Below are positions 15,855-24,922 of a DNA stretch of 64,000 bases, in pieces (position 1 is the stretch's first letter; each line of letters starts with the position of its first letter). A program made the translations under genes and the position numbers. The DNA comes from an uncultured Oscillibacter sp. (GTDB lineage: Bacteria; Bacillota; Clostridia; Oscillospirales; Oscillospiraceae). The notes beneath the pieces were generated by a model. It saw only the letters and a program-made list of their open reading frames with translations, did not search any database and was not told the DNA's origin. The stretch spans positions 11,576 through 75,575 of the forward strand of contig CAJUDV010000006.1 in the NCBI GenBank assembly GCA_910585385.1, given 5' to 3'.

Positions 15855-17219
15855 ATGGCACAAGCTTTCTTTGGCGGCGTTCATCCCAACGACATGAAGG
15901 CCGCGACCAATGAAAAGGCCATCGAGCAGCTGCCAGCCCCGGCAGAGGTGGTCATTCCCATGTCGATGCACTTTGGCGCGCCCTGCACCCCCCTGGTGAA
16001 AGCCGGGGACGAGGTGAAGGTGGGCCAGAAGATCGGCGAGTTCCGGGGGCTGGGCGCCCCCATCCACGCCAGCGTCTCCGGCAAGGTGAAGGCCGTGGAG
16101 CCCCGCCCCTATTCCATGGGCGGAAACATCACGTCCGTCATCATTGAAAACGACTTCCAGAACACCCTCAGCGAGGAGGTCCAGGCCCCGGCTAATCCCG
16201 ACGCCCTGACCCCAGACCAGATGGTGGAGATTGTGAAGAACGCCGGCATCGTGGGCATGGGCGGCGCGACCTTCCCCACCCACGTGAAAATCTCCGGCGG
16301 CATCGGCAAGGTGGATACCGTTATCATCAACGGCGCGGAGTGCGAGCCCTATATCACCGGCGACCACCGCACCATGCTGGAGCGGCCGGAGGAGATCATC
16401 GGCGGCGCTACATATCTTGCCAAGATGTTCGGCGTGGACAAGGTCGTCATCGGCGTGGAGGACAACAAGCAAAACGGCATTGACGCCATGAACAAGGTCA
16501 TCGCGGAGAAGAAGGCCCCCGTGGTGGTGGAGCCCCTCCACTGCCGCTACCCCCAGGGCGGTGAGAAGCAGCTCTGCCAGGCCATCACCGGCAAGCAGGT
16601 GCCTCCGGGAGGGCTGCCCAGCAACATCGGCTGCGCCGTGTTCAACATCAACACCACCTGCTGCATCTTCCGGGCCGTCACCCAGGGAATGCCCGTGGTG
16701 AACAAGGTGGTCACCGTCTCCGGCTCCGGCGTCATGGAGCCCAAGAACATCGAGTGTCCCATCGGCACCCCTGTCTCCGCGCTGCTGGACGCCTGCGGCG
16801 GCGTGAAGGACAGCACCTACAAGCTCATCGCCGGCGGCCCCATGATGGGCATGGCCCAGTACACCGCTGACATTCCCGTGGCCAAGGGCACCGGCGCCAT
16901 CCTGGCCTTTAGCGAGAAGGAGGAGCAGACCGTTGAGAGCCCCCAGTGCATCCGCTGCGGCAAGTGCGTGTCCGTGTGCCCGATGCACCTGGAGCCCCTC
17001 TTTATGTACCAGTACGCCTCCAAGGGCATGGTGGAGGAGCTGAACGAGGCCCACATCATGGACTGCATGGAGTGCGGCGCCTGCGCCTACGCCTGCCCCG
17101 CCCGGATGCATTTGACCCACATGTTCAAAACCGGCAAGCAGCTGGTGAAGGACAAGGCCGCCGCCGACAAGGCTGCCGCCGAGGCGAAAAAGGCCGCGCA
17201 AGAGCGGAAGGAGGCGTAA
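15855..17219 (+). CDS. rnfC: Rnf complex subunit C, NADH-binding Fe-S flavoprotein
   Basis: A 454-residue subunit that sits on the cytoplasmic face and exchanges electrons with NAD. The N-terminal RnfC barrel-sandwich domain (FFGGVHPNDMK) is followed by a Complex I 51-kDa-like FMN/NADH region (GIVGMGGATFPTHVK) and two 4Fe-4S motifs, CIRCGKCVSVCP and CMECGACAYACP, near residues 367-420. The ATG at 15855 has GAGGTG upstream; an in-frame extension to 15753 lacks similarity. It is the first gene of rnfCDGEAB. Rnf couples ferredoxin:NAD oxidoreduction to Na+ or H+ pumping. The alanine- and lysine-rich tail is common in clostridial RnfC. Confidence 0.97.
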   Translation: MAQAFFGGVHPNDMKAATNEKAIEQLPAPAEVVIPMSMHFGAPCTPLVKAGDEVKVGQKIGEFRGLGAPIHASVSGKVKAVEPRPYSMGGNITSVIIENDFQNTLSEEVQAPANPDALTPDQMVEIVKNAGIVGMGGATFPTHVKISGGIGKVDTVIINGAECEPYITGDHRTMLERPEEIIGGATYLAKMFGVDKVVIGVEDNKQNGIDAMNKVIAEKKAPVVVEPLHCRYPQGGEKQLCQAITGKQVPPGGLPSNIGCAVFNINTTCCIFRAVTQGMPVVNKVVTVSGSGVMEPKNIECPIGTPVSALLDACGGVKDSTYKLIAGGPMMGMAQYTADIPVAKGTGAILAFSEKEEQTVESPQCIRCGKCVSVCPMHLEPLFMYQYASKGMVEELNEAHIMDCMECGACAYACPARMHLTHMFKTGKQLVKDKAAADKAAAEAKKAAQERKEA

Positions 17220-17225
17220 ACAACT

Positions 17226-18236
17226 ATGACGGATTACAAAAATCTCAAACTCATCGCCACGTCCAACCCCCACATCCGGGGCAGCGAGACCACCCGGTCC
17301 ATCATGCTGGACGTGATCATCGCTATGCTGCCGGCTCTGGTCTGGGCCGTCGTCAAGTTCGGCGCTGAGGCCCTGGTCCTCACCGCCGTTTCGGTAATCG
17401 GCTGCGTGTTCTTTGAGTGGGCCTACCGGAGCATCATGAAAAGGCCCCAGTCCGTGGGCGATCTCAGTGCCGTGGTCACGGGCATGCTGCTGTCCTTTGT
17501 CTGCCCCCCCAGCACCCCGCTGTGGATGATCCTCATCGGCGACTTCTTCGCCATCATCGTGGTCAAGCAGCTCTTCGGCGGCATCGGCAAGAACTTTGTG
17601 AACCCTGCCCTGGCGGGCCGCGCCTTCCTGCTGGGCAGCTACGCCGGCGTGATGACCACCTGGGTGGATCCCGCCCAGAGCAAGGCCCCCCTCTTTGGCG
17701 GCGTGGCCGACGCGGTGACCACCGCCACCCCTCTGGCCATCATGAAGTCCGGCGACATGGCGGGCCTGACCTCCACCTACTCTGTGGCGGATATGTTCCT
17801 GGGCCACATCCCCGGCTCCACGGGCGAGATCTCCGCCCTGATGCTGCTGATCGGCGGCCTGTACCTCATCGTCCGCAAGGTCATCAACTGGCACACCCCG
17901 GTGAGCTACATCGCCACCGTGGCCGTGCTGACGTTCCTCTTCCCCAAATACGGCTCCGGCGTGGACTGGATGCTGTACAGCCTCTTTGGCGGCGGCCTCA
18001 TGCTGGGCGCGTTCTTCATGGCCACCGACTACGCCACCTCCCCCGTCACCAAGAAGGGGCAGGTCATCTTCGGCATCGGCTGCGGCCTGTTCACTGTGTT
18101 TATCCGCTATTTCGGCTCCTATAACGAGGGCGTTTGCTACTCCATCATGGTCATGAACCTGTGCGTGGCCCTGATCGACAAGTACACCAAGCCCACCCGT
18201 TTCGGTGTCGTGAAATCCGATAAGAAGGAGGGGTGA
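17226..18236 (+). CDS. rnfD: Rnf complex subunit D, flavinylated membrane subunit
   Basis: A 336-residue membrane subunit with about nine or ten helices. It carries SNPHIRGSETTRSIMLDV near the N-terminus and DAVTTATPLA, the region in which FMN is bound covalently to a threonine in RnfD/NqrB. It starts 6 bases after rnfC and its stop is followed closely by the rnfG ribosome binding site. Confidence 0.97.
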   Translation: MTDYKNLKLIATSNPHIRGSETTRSIMLDVIIAMLPALVWAVVKFGAEALVLTAVSVIGCVFFEWAYRSIMKRPQSVGDLSAVVTGMLLSFVCPPSTPLWMILIGDFFAIIVVKQLFGGIGKNFVNPALAGRAFLLGSYAGVMTTWVDPAQSKAPLFGGVADAVTTATPLAIMKSGDMAGLTSTYSVADMFLGHIPGSTGEISALMLLIGGLYLIVRKVINWHTPVSYIATVAVLTFLFPKYGSGVDWMLYSLFGGGLMLGAFFMATDYATSPVTKKGQVIFGIGCGLFTVFIRYFGSYNEGVCYSIMVMNLCVALIDKYTKPTRFGVVKSDKKEG

Positions 18237-18241
18237 GCGAA

Positions 18242-18859
18242 ATGAGCACTGAAGTGAAGACCAAGGAAAAGGTCGATATGGACCCCATGTATATTATCAA
18301 GCTGACTGTGACGCTGTTTGTCACCTGCGTCATCGTGGCGGCGCTGCTGGGCCTGGTGGACAACGTCACCCGGGAGAAAATCGCCGCCATCAACTGGGAG
18401 AATACCGTGGCGGCCATGAAGGCCGTTGTGGCGGACCCGGACGCCACCACCTTCTCCGATGCGCTGGAAAATACCGAGGCCATGAGCGCCGCGGCTCTGG
18501 CGGGCGGCGGCACCCTGGACTCCGTGTACGAGGTCCAGGTGGGCGGCGCCAGTGCGGGCTACGCCATCAAAGTGGTGGCCTCCGGCTCTCAGGGCAATAT
18601 TGAGATGATGGTAGGCGTGGACGGCGAGGGCGCCGTCACCGGCGTCTCCATCGTGGACAACGCCGAGACTGCGGGCATCGGCTCCAAGGTCATGGAGAAC
18701 CAGAACGGTGTCCTGGACCAGTTCATCGGCAGGAGCGCCGCGGACGGCACGCTGGCCGTGGGCACCAATGTGGACGCCATCACCGGCGCCACGGTGTCCA
18801 GCAAGGGCGTCACCGCCGGCGTCAACGCCGCGCTGGCCGTGGCCGGCGCCATCGGCTGA
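18242..18859 (+). CDS. rnfG: Rnf complex subunit G, covalent FMN protein
   Basis: A 205-residue subunit with one N-terminal helix (about residues 17-40) and an outward FMN-binding domain. DAITGATVSSKGV near residue 180 is the D-x-x-S/T-G-A-T flavinylation motif. The ATG at 18242 is 9 bases after AAGGAGGG; a GTG at 18233 lies within the rnfD stop and has no spacing for ribosome binding. It is the third gene of the rnf operon. Confidence 0.96.
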   Translation: MSTEVKTKEKVDMDPMYIIKLTVTLFVTCVIVAALLGLVDNVTREKIAAINWENTVAAMKAVVADPDATTFSDALENTEAMSAAALAGGGTLDSVYEVQVGGASAGYAIKVVASGSQGNIEMMVGVDGEGAVTGVSIVDNAETAGIGSKVMENQNGVLDQFIGRSAADGTLAVGTNVDAITGATVSSKGVTAGVNAALAVAGAIG

Positions 18860-18876
18860 GAAAGGGGGAGCTACTT

Positions 18877-19515
18877 ATGAATCTCAAAAAACAGTTTATG
18901 GACGGCCTGCTGTATCAGAACCCGGTTCTGGTGCAGGTGCTGGGCATGTGCTCCACCATGGCCATCACCACCTCGTTCTTCAACGGCCTGGGCATGGGCG
19001 TGGCCGTGCTGATCATCCTGACGCTTTCCAACATCATCATCTCCCTGATTCGCAAAATCGTGCCTGACAAAATCCGCATCGCCATGTTCATCGTGGTCAT
19101 CGCGGGCTTCGTCACCATGGTGGACCTGCTGATTCAGGCGTTCCTGCCCGCCCTGGCCAAGTCTCTGGGCGTGTTCATCCCGCTGATCGTGGTGAACTGC
19201 ATCATCCTGGGCCGGGCGGAGGCCTTCTCCTACAAGAACGGCGTGGCCGCTTCCCTTTTTGACGGCATCTTCCAGGGCATCGGCTACACGCTGGTGCTGC
19301 TGGTGATGTGCGTCATCCGTGAGTTCCTGGGCGCCGGCACCTTCGGCGGCGGCCTCCTGGGCCCCGACGGCAAGGGCATCGCCATTCTTCCCTCTCAGTT
19401 CCCCATCGGCATGATGACCATGCCCGTGGGCGGCTTCCTGGTGCTGGGCGCTCTCATCGCCCTGATGCAGTGGGCCCTGAACCGGCCGAAAAAGAATAAG
19501 GAGGCGAGCAAATAA
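18877..19515 (+). CDS. rnfE: Rnf complex subunit E, membrane subunit
   Basis: A 212-residue, six-helix NqrD/RnfE-type subunit. It has LVQVLGMCSTMAITTSFFNG and VNCIILGRAEAFSYKNGV, which hold the conserved cysteines thought to bind an iron centre shared with RnfA within the membrane. GGGGGAG precedes the ATG, and its stop codon overlaps the rnfA start by one base. Confidence 0.96.
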   Translation: MNLKKQFMDGLLYQNPVLVQVLGMCSTMAITTSFFNGLGMGVAVLIILTLSNIIISLIRKIVPDKIRIAMFIVVIAGFVTMVDLLIQAFLPALAKSLGVFIPLIVVNCIILGRAEAFSYKNGVAASLFDGIFQGIGYTLVLLVMCVIREFLGAGTFGGGLLGPDGKGIAILPSQFPIGMMTMPVGGFLVLGALIALMQWALNRPKKNKEASK

Positions 19516-20105
19516 TGGAGACGATTTTCAGCCTGCTGGCAATTTCGCTGGGCGCGATCTTGTCCAATAACTTTATCTTCTCCCAGTTCTTAGGCATCTG
19601 CCCCTTCCTGGGCGTGTCCAAGAAGGTGGACACCGCCGTGGGCATGGGCATCGCCGTGACCTTCGTCATGGGCCTGGCCTCCGCCATCACCTGGCTGGTG
19701 AACACCTTCATCCTGGTGAAGTTCGACCTGATGTACATGCAGACGGTGGCCTTCATTCTGGTCATCGCCTCCCTGGTGCAGTTCATCGAGATGTTTCTGC
19801 AAAAGTCCATGCCCACCCTGTACACGGCCCTGGGCGTGTACCTTCCCCTGATCACCACCAACTGCGCCGTGCTGGGCGTGGCCCTGCTGAACATCCAGAA
19901 CAACTACAACTTTATCGAGTCCGTGGTGTACGGCATCACCGGCGGCCTGGGCTTCCTGCTGGCCATCGTGCTGTTCGCCAGCATCCGGGAGAAGCTGGTC
20001 TTCGCCGACTATCCCAAGTGCTGGGACGGCTTCCCCATCGCCCTGGTGACCGCGGGATTGATGGCACTGGCCTTCATGGGCTTCTCCGGCCTGCAGGTCT
20101 GGTAA
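19515..20105 (+). CDS. rnfA: Rnf complex subunit A, membrane subunit
   Basis: A 196-residue, six-helix NqrE/RnfA-type partner of RnfE. Signatures are LSNNFIFSQFLGICPFLGVS and LITTNCAVLGVALLN with the paired cysteines of the membrane iron centre. TAATG overlap with rnfE indicates translational coupling. Confidence 0.97.
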   Translation: METIFSLLAISLGAILSNNFIFSQFLGICPFLGVSKKVDTAVGMGIAVTFVMGLASAITWLVNTFILVKFDLMYMQTVAFILVIASLVQFIEMFLQKSMPTLYTALGVYLPLITTNCAVLGVALLNIQNNYNFIESVVYGITGGLGFLLAIVLFASIREKLVFADYPKCWDGFPIALVTAGLMALAFMGFSGLQVW

Positions 20106-20121
20106 GGAGGTACTGGAAATT

Positions 20122-21012
20122 ATGCTGAATGTGATTTACGCGCTCCTGGTGCTGGGCATCCTGGGCGCACTGTTCGGACTGGTCCTGTCCGTGGCCTCCA
20201 AGATCTTCGAGGTGAAAAAGGACCCCCGGGAGGAGGAGATCCTGAGCCATCTGGCCGGCGCCAACTGCGGCGGCTGCGGCTTCCCGGGCTGCGGCGGCTG
20301 CGCCGCGGCCATTCTGGCCGGCACGGCTCCCGTCACCGCCTGCGCCCCCGCCGGCCCTGAGAACGCCGCCGCCATCGCCAAGATCATGGGCCAGGAGGCC
20401 CCCACCGGCGAGCGGCAGGTGGCCTTCGTCCGCTGCAACGGCGGCACCAACGCCGTAAAGCGGTACGAGTACGTGGGCGTAAAGGACTGTGTCTCCGCCA
20501 CCAAGGTGGCCGGCGGCCCCCTGGAGTGCGCCTTCGGCTGCCTGGGCTTCGGCTCCTGCGTCAACGCCTGCCAGTTCGGCGCCATGTCCATCGGCCCGGG
20601 CGGCACCGCCGTGGTGGACCCGGAGAAGTGCACCAACTGCGGCGCCTGCATGAGCGCCTGTCCCCGGAAGCTCATCGTGTCCGTCCCCGCCAACGAGAAG
20701 AAGGTGAAGGTGGCCTGCGCCAACCGCGACAAGGGCAAGGCCGCCATGAGCGTGTGCAAGTCCTCCTGCATCGGCTGCGGCCTGTGCCAGAAGGAGTGCA
20801 AGAAGGATGCCATCCACGTGGTGGACGGCGTGGCCGTGGTGGACGGCGAGAAGTGCATCGGCTGCAAGCTGTGCACCAAGGTCTGTCCCCGGGACGCCAT
20901 TCTTCCCGTCGCCACGGCGGAGGAGAAGGAGAAATACAAGGCCATCAAGAAGGCCCAGGCTGAGAAAGCCAAGGCCGCCGCTGAGGCCAACGCGGCGAAG
21001 ACCGCGGAGTAA
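20122..21012 (+). CDS. rnfB: Rnf complex subunit B, ferredoxin-oxidising multi-cluster protein
   Basis: A 296-residue subunit with one N-terminal helix, a 4Fe-4S domain (CGGCGFPGCGGCAAA), and ferredoxin-like clusters with CTNCGACMSACP, CIGCGLCQKECK and CIGCKLCTKVCP. RnfB takes electrons from reduced ferredoxin. The C-terminal 35 residues are an alanine/lysine-rich tail. It is the last gene of rnfCDGEAB, the order seen in clostridia, and is followed by a strong terminator. Confidence 0.96.
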   Translation: MLNVIYALLVLGILGALFGLVLSVASKIFEVKKDPREEEILSHLAGANCGGCGFPGCGGCAAAILAGTAPVTACAPAGPENAAAIAKIMGQEAPTGERQVAFVRCNGGTNAVKRYEYVGVKDCVSATKVAGGPLECAFGCLGFGSCVNACQFGAMSIGPGGTAVVDPEKCTNCGACMSACPRKLIVSVPANEKKVKVACANRDKGKAAMSVCKSSCIGCGLCQKECKKDAIHVVDGVAVVDGEKCIGCKLCTKVCPRDAILPVATAEEKEKYKAIKKAQAEKAKAAAEANAAKTAE

Positions 21013-21019
21013 GCACCAA

Positions 21020-21046
21020 AAGGACCCGCCTTTCAGGCGGGTCCTT
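21020..21046 (+). terminator. Hairpin terminator of the rnf operon
   Basis: AAGGACCCGCC and GGCGGGTCCTT form an 11-bp stem with loop TTTCA, followed by CTCT. Confidence 0.75.
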
Positions 21047-21051
21047 CTCTG

Positions 21052-21088
21052 CATCTCAAAAAAGTGGCTGCGCCACTTTTTTGAGATG
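21052..21088. repeat. Perfect 16-bp hairpin between the rnf and ABC operons
   Basis: CATCTCAAAAAAGTGG is followed after CTGCG by its exact reverse complement. A further smaller hairpin TTGTGCGCC/GGCGCACAA lies at 21114-21134. They may be a terminator for the minus-strand ATPase gene or remnants of a palindromic repeat. The 249-base gap 21013-21261 shows no gene. Confidence 0.6.
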
Positions 21089-21261
21089 GTGATTCCTTCG
21101 CTCTGCACCCCGGTTGTGCGCCATAGGCGCACAATTCAACGCTTACTCCGGGCAAAGTGGTTTTTCCACGTACATGCCGCGGGAAAAGCGATTTTATTTT
21201 GTGCCTGCGGACACGAACCTCCTGCGGAGGGCTTCCGACTGCCGGCGGGTAAATCCCCGCT

Positions 21262-22881
21262 TTAGAATTCCAGGCTTCCAAAGGCCACACACTTGCCGCT
21301 CTTGCGGTCAAAGAGCATGATATTCTCCCCGGATATATCCACATGGACCTGGGTTCCGATGGTGAAGAGCGTGCTGCCGAACACCACCCCGGTGAGCAGG
21401 AAGTCCCCCACCCGGACCTTGATGGTGGACTCCATACCGGTGGGCATGGCGCCGTAGATCTCGCCGGAGAGCGCGCCGTCGGCTGTGATGTCAATAAACT
21501 CCGGGCGGATGCCCAGCACCAGATCCTCGTTGGTCAGCACCGGTTCCTCTTGGAGGGACAGGTCCTCCTCCTCCACCTTGGCGATGTGGTAGCGGAAGGT
21601 CTCGTCTTTGTTGCCCTTCTCCACAAAGCCCTTCTCCGCGGCCTTCCGCTTGTGCTCCATGGCCAGGGCCAGATCGCGGTCATCCCGGGCCTGGAACCAG
21701 CCGGAGAGATCCAGAGGCCGGTTGGGCTTGAACACCGCCTTCTGGCCGCCGAAAACGGTGAGCTCCAAAGCTCCGTCTCCCCGCTGGGCGCCCTTGGCCT
21801 CCACGAAGTTGATGGAGGGGTTCCCCACAAAGTCGGCGACAAACAGGTTGTTCGGACGGTTATACACGGTCAGCGGCGCGTCATACTGCTGGAGCACGCC
21901 GTTATTGATGAGGCAGATCTGGGTGGCCAGAGTCATGGCCTCCATCTGGTCGTGGGTGACGTAGACAAAGGTGGAGCCGGTCTCCACATGGAGCCGCTGG
22001 AGCTCATAGCGCATCTCCAGACGGAGCTTGGCGTCCAAGTTGCTCAGGGGCTCATCCATAAACAGCACCGAGGGCTCCGGCGCCAAGGTCCGGGCGATGG
22101 CCACCCGCTGCTGCTGCCCGCCGGAGAGCTCCGCCGGATAGCGGTCCATAAACATACCGATTTTCACGATGCGGGACACCCGGCGGACGGAGAGGTCGAT
22201 CTCCTCTTTCGTCAGCTTCCGGACCTCCTGGACCACCTGCCCGTTTTGGACGGCCTCGAAATTGCCGTTGAGCCCCTGGGCCTTTCTGGCGCTCTCCGCC
22301 TTCTCCCGCAGGGCGGCGGCCTCGGCGGAGACGTCTTTGCCGCTCTCCAGGTGATAGCCGTAGAGCTTTTTGGCGGTGTACAGGGAGATGGTAAAGGCGT
22401 CGATGAGCTTGATCCAGGCCTTTTTCTCGTCAATCTTTCCCGTCTTATCCCGGCAGTCCTCCAGGACCTTTACCACCTCGCCGGGGCTTTCGAGGATCTC
22501 CGCCAAGCGGGCGGCGTTTCTGGCCTCAAAGTCCACCTTCGGCAGGGCCTCCTTGATGTTGGAGAGGCCGAAAGCGATGTTCTCGTAGACGGTCATGTTG
22601 GGCCACAGGGCGTAGTTCTGGAACAAAAAGCCCACCTTGCGTTTGTTGGCGGGAACGTTGATACCCAACGCGCTGTCAAACACCACCTTCTCTCCGATGG
22701 TGATACGGCCGCTGGTAGGAGTCTCCAGCCCGGCGATCATCCGCAATGTGGTGGTTTTGCCGCAGCCGGAGGGACCCAGCAGCGTGACAAAGGAGTTGTC
22801 GGCGATCACCAGATCCAAATCGTCCACGGCGTAGAACTTGCCCCAGCGCTTGGTGACATGTTCCAATCTGATTTCAGGCAT
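21262..22881 (-). CDS. ABC transporter ATP-binding protein with large helical-domain insertion
   Basis: A 539-residue ATPase of the CUT1/Fe3+/polyamine importer class (PotA/FbpC/AfuC-like). Walker A GPSGCGKTT is at 36-44, Q-loop Gln88, signature LSGGQ at 252-256, Walker B VLFMDEP just after, and a C-terminal TOBE-type domain. Q-loop and signature are about 164 residues apart, against about 52 in MalK, so some 112 residues (about 110-235) are inserted in the helical subdomain that contacts the permease. It is last of the minus-strand importer operon, 200 bases after the permease, with GAGGAGG before its ATG. Substrate is inferred from neighbours to be a phosphosugar-like anion. Confidence 0.92.
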   Translation of the reverse strand: MPEIRLEHVTKRWGKFYAVDDLDLVIADNSFVTLLGPSGCGKTTTLRMIAGLETPTSGRITIGEKVVFDSALGINVPANKRKVGFLFQNYALWPNMTVYENIAFGLSNIKEALPKVDFEARNAARLAEILESPGEVVKVLEDCRDKTGKIDEKKAWIKLIDAFTISLYTAKKLYGYHLESGKDVSAEAAALREKAESARKAQGLNGNFEAVQNGQVVQEVRKLTKEEIDLSVRRVSRIVKIGMFMDRYPAELSGGQQQRVAIARTLAPEPSVLFMDEPLSNLDAKLRLEMRYELQRLHVETGSTFVYVTHDQMEAMTLATQICLINNGVLQQYDAPLTVYNRPNNLFVADFVGNPSINFVEAKGAQRGDGALELTVFGGQKAVFKPNRPLDLSGWFQARDDRDLALAMEHKRKAAEKGFVEKGNKDETFRYHIAKVEEEDLSLQEEPVLTNEDLVLGIRPEFIDITADGALSGEIYGAMPTGMESTIKVRVGDFLLTGVVFGSTLFTIGTQVHVDISGENIMLFDRKSGKCVAFGSLEF

Positions 22882-22916
22882 AATTTGACCTCCTCAACAT
22901 ATAAAGTCTCGCGGAG

Positions 22917-22937
22917 TTTCGCCGCACAGCGGCGAAA
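22917..22937 (-). promoter_or_regulatory. Hairpin in the leader before the ATPase gene
   Basis: TTTCGCCGC and GCGGCGAAA form a 9-bp stem with a 3-base loop, 36 bases before the ATPase start. The 200-base gap between permease and ATPase holds this hairpin and no ORF; it may tune expression within the operon. Confidence 0.4.
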
Positions 22938-23081
22938 TAAATTTTCATCTGTTTACACGGGACATACCCCGGAAAAACACGTCGCGGGGAGCGGGCGTCC
23001 AACCGGCTCCGCAGGCGGACAGCCGGGACGCCGGAGCGGAATCCCCCGCCGAAAGTCCAGTGAGGCGGGTTTCCAGCGAAC

Positions 23082-24911
23082 TCAGCCTCCTATTCCCTTA
23101 TCGAGGCTGGCTCCCGTGACCTTGTTGACCAGGGTGTTGCACACCAGGATGGTAACGATCAGAATCAGGTTGATGCCGCTGGAGAAGGCGTACAGGCCCA
23201 TCTCGTCAAAATAGTCCAGGGTGGTGGAGAGGATGAAGCCCTGGGTGCACAGCAGCATGAACAAGCTCAGCTCCCTAAGGCACGTCATGAAGGGCAGCAG
23301 GTAGCCGCTGATGATGGAGGACTTCTGGATGGGGATGATGATGCGGGTCATCCGCTTGATCCAGGGGATGTCCTGGATGATGGCCGCCTCCTCGATCTCG
23401 CCGGAGAGCTGGAGCATAGAGTTCAGGGAGCTCCGGCTGGCGAAGGGGATGTACTTGATGGTGCCGGTGATGATCAGCAGGGTGTAGGTGTTGAAGAGGT
23501 TCACGTACTGGTTGGAGAACAGGATGAAGAAGGCCACGCCCACGGCGATGGAGGGCATCAGGTACGGCAAAAACGCCACGCTGTTGACGTAATTGGCCCA
23601 TTTGCTTCGCCGGTTCTTGGACACGGCGTAGCCGATGAGGGTGCCAATGGTGCCGGCGATCAGGGAACAGCACACACTGACCCAGATGGTGCCCTTGAAG
23701 GCCCGCCAGATGGTCTCGTTGTGCAGGATGCCCTTCTGGCCGTACATGCCGTTCTCAGAGACATTCTCGTCCGTCACCCACCACTTGGTGGTGAGGTTGT
23801 CGGCGTCGCCGGTGTAGAGGAAGGAGTAGTCCCCGGGGTTGGGCAGGAAGGTCTCAAAGGCGAAGGAGACGATGGGGAAGATGCTGGTGAAGAAGGTGAC
23901 GATCACCAGCGCCAGGGCGATGACGTACTTTCCCGCCCGGCCCAGGTTGATCTTGGAGATCTGGCCGGATTTGCCGGTGACGGTGGTGTAGCTCTTGCGG
24001 CTGGTGAGGGAGAGCTGGTTTAAGAGCATAATGGCCACGCCGAAAAACATCATGATAATGGCCAGAATGCTGGCCTCTCCGGTGTACTTGGAGTTCATGG
24101 AGACATACTTGGTGGAGAGGGTGGTGAGCCCCAGGTAGTGGGGCACCGGGTAAGAGCCCATGGAGCTGCCGAACACCAGCAAAATGGTGGAGAGAATGGC
24201 GGGCTTCACCATGGGCAGCGTCACCTTGCACATGATCTTCCACTTGGGCGTGTCCAGGATGGTGGCGGCCTCCTCCAGGTTGGCGTCCATGTTGCGGAAG
24301 ATGCCGCCGATTAAGATGTAGGCGAAGGGGGCGTAGTGGAGGCCCAGCACCACAAGGCTGGGGAAAAGGCCCTGGCACCACCACAGCGGCATGTTCACCC
24401 CCAGGGTGGCCGCCAGCAGGCCGTTGGACGTGCCGGTGACGGCGTTGGAGTTGAAGAGGTTCTGCCACACCACGGCCAGCGTCCACTGGGGCATGATGTA
24501 GGGGAAGATGAAGATGGAGCTGAGGTACTTCCGCCAGGCCAGGTTGGTGCGGGTAATGAGGAAGGCGAACACGCCGCCAAACAGGATGGACACCACGCAG
24601 GTGCCCACCGCCAGCAGCACGGTGTTCAGCAGGGGCGTCCAGAGATTGGTCTTTGCCAGGCGGCTGGTGAAGAGGTCCACATAGTTCACCACGGTGTACC
24701 CCGCGGCCTGGCCGGTGAGGTGGGCGTCAATGGTGCCGGGGTGGATTTTGAAGGTGTCCTCCACGATGGCGATGATGGGGGCCACGGTAGTCACCGTCAG
24801 CACAATGCCCATCAGCACCAGGATAACGTTGTGGGGCTTGGAAAAAAAGGTCTTGACCTTATTGAGGAAAATGGTGAACCTGCTGGCCTGGAGGGTGGTC
24901 GTTTGATTCAT
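23082..24911 (-). CDS. ABC transporter permease, two fused permease modules (AfuB/FbpB-like)
   Basis: A 609-residue membrane protein with about 12 helices, made of two BPD_transp_1 modules. Each has an EAA loop for ATPase docking: LEEAATILDTPKWKIM in the first half and IEEAAIIQDIPWIKRM in the second. This duplicated architecture is typical of the ferric iron/AfuB class of importers, some of which carry hexose phosphates rather than iron. The ATG at 24911 has AGGAGG 7 bases upstream. It follows the HAD phosphatase gene by 11 bases. Confidence 0.93.
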   Translation of the reverse strand: MNQTTTLQASRFTIFLNKVKTFFSKPHNVILVLMGIVLTVTTVAPIIAIVEDTFKIHPGTIDAHLTGQAAGYTVVNYVDLFTSRLAKTNLWTPLLNTVLLAVGTCVVSILFGGVFAFLITRTNLAWRKYLSSIFIFPYIMPQWTLAVVWQNLFNSNAVTGTSNGLLAATLGVNMPLWWCQGLFPSLVVLGLHYAPFAYILIGGIFRNMDANLEEAATILDTPKWKIMCKVTLPMVKPAILSTILLVFGSSMGSYPVPHYLGLTTLSTKYVSMNSKYTGEASILAIIMMFFGVAIMLLNQLSLTSRKSYTTVTGKSGQISKINLGRAGKYVIALALVIVTFFTSIFPIVSFAFETFLPNPGDYSFLYTGDADNLTTKWWVTDENVSENGMYGQKGILHNETIWRAFKGTIWVSVCCSLIAGTIGTLIGYAVSKNRRSKWANYVNSVAFLPYLMPSIAVGVAFFILFSNQYVNLFNTYTLLIITGTIKYIPFASRSSLNSMLQLSGEIEEAAIIQDIPWIKRMTRIIIPIQKSSIISGYLLPFMTCLRELSLFMLLCTQGFILSTTLDYFDEMGLYAFSSGINLILIVTILVCNTLVNKVTGASLDKGIGG

Positions 24912-24922
24912 AGAAACTCCTC

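Noticed and set aside
21013..21261. Transposon or MITE between rnf and the ABC operon
   Set aside because: There is a perfect 16-bp hairpin but no flanking target duplication or second copy in the window.
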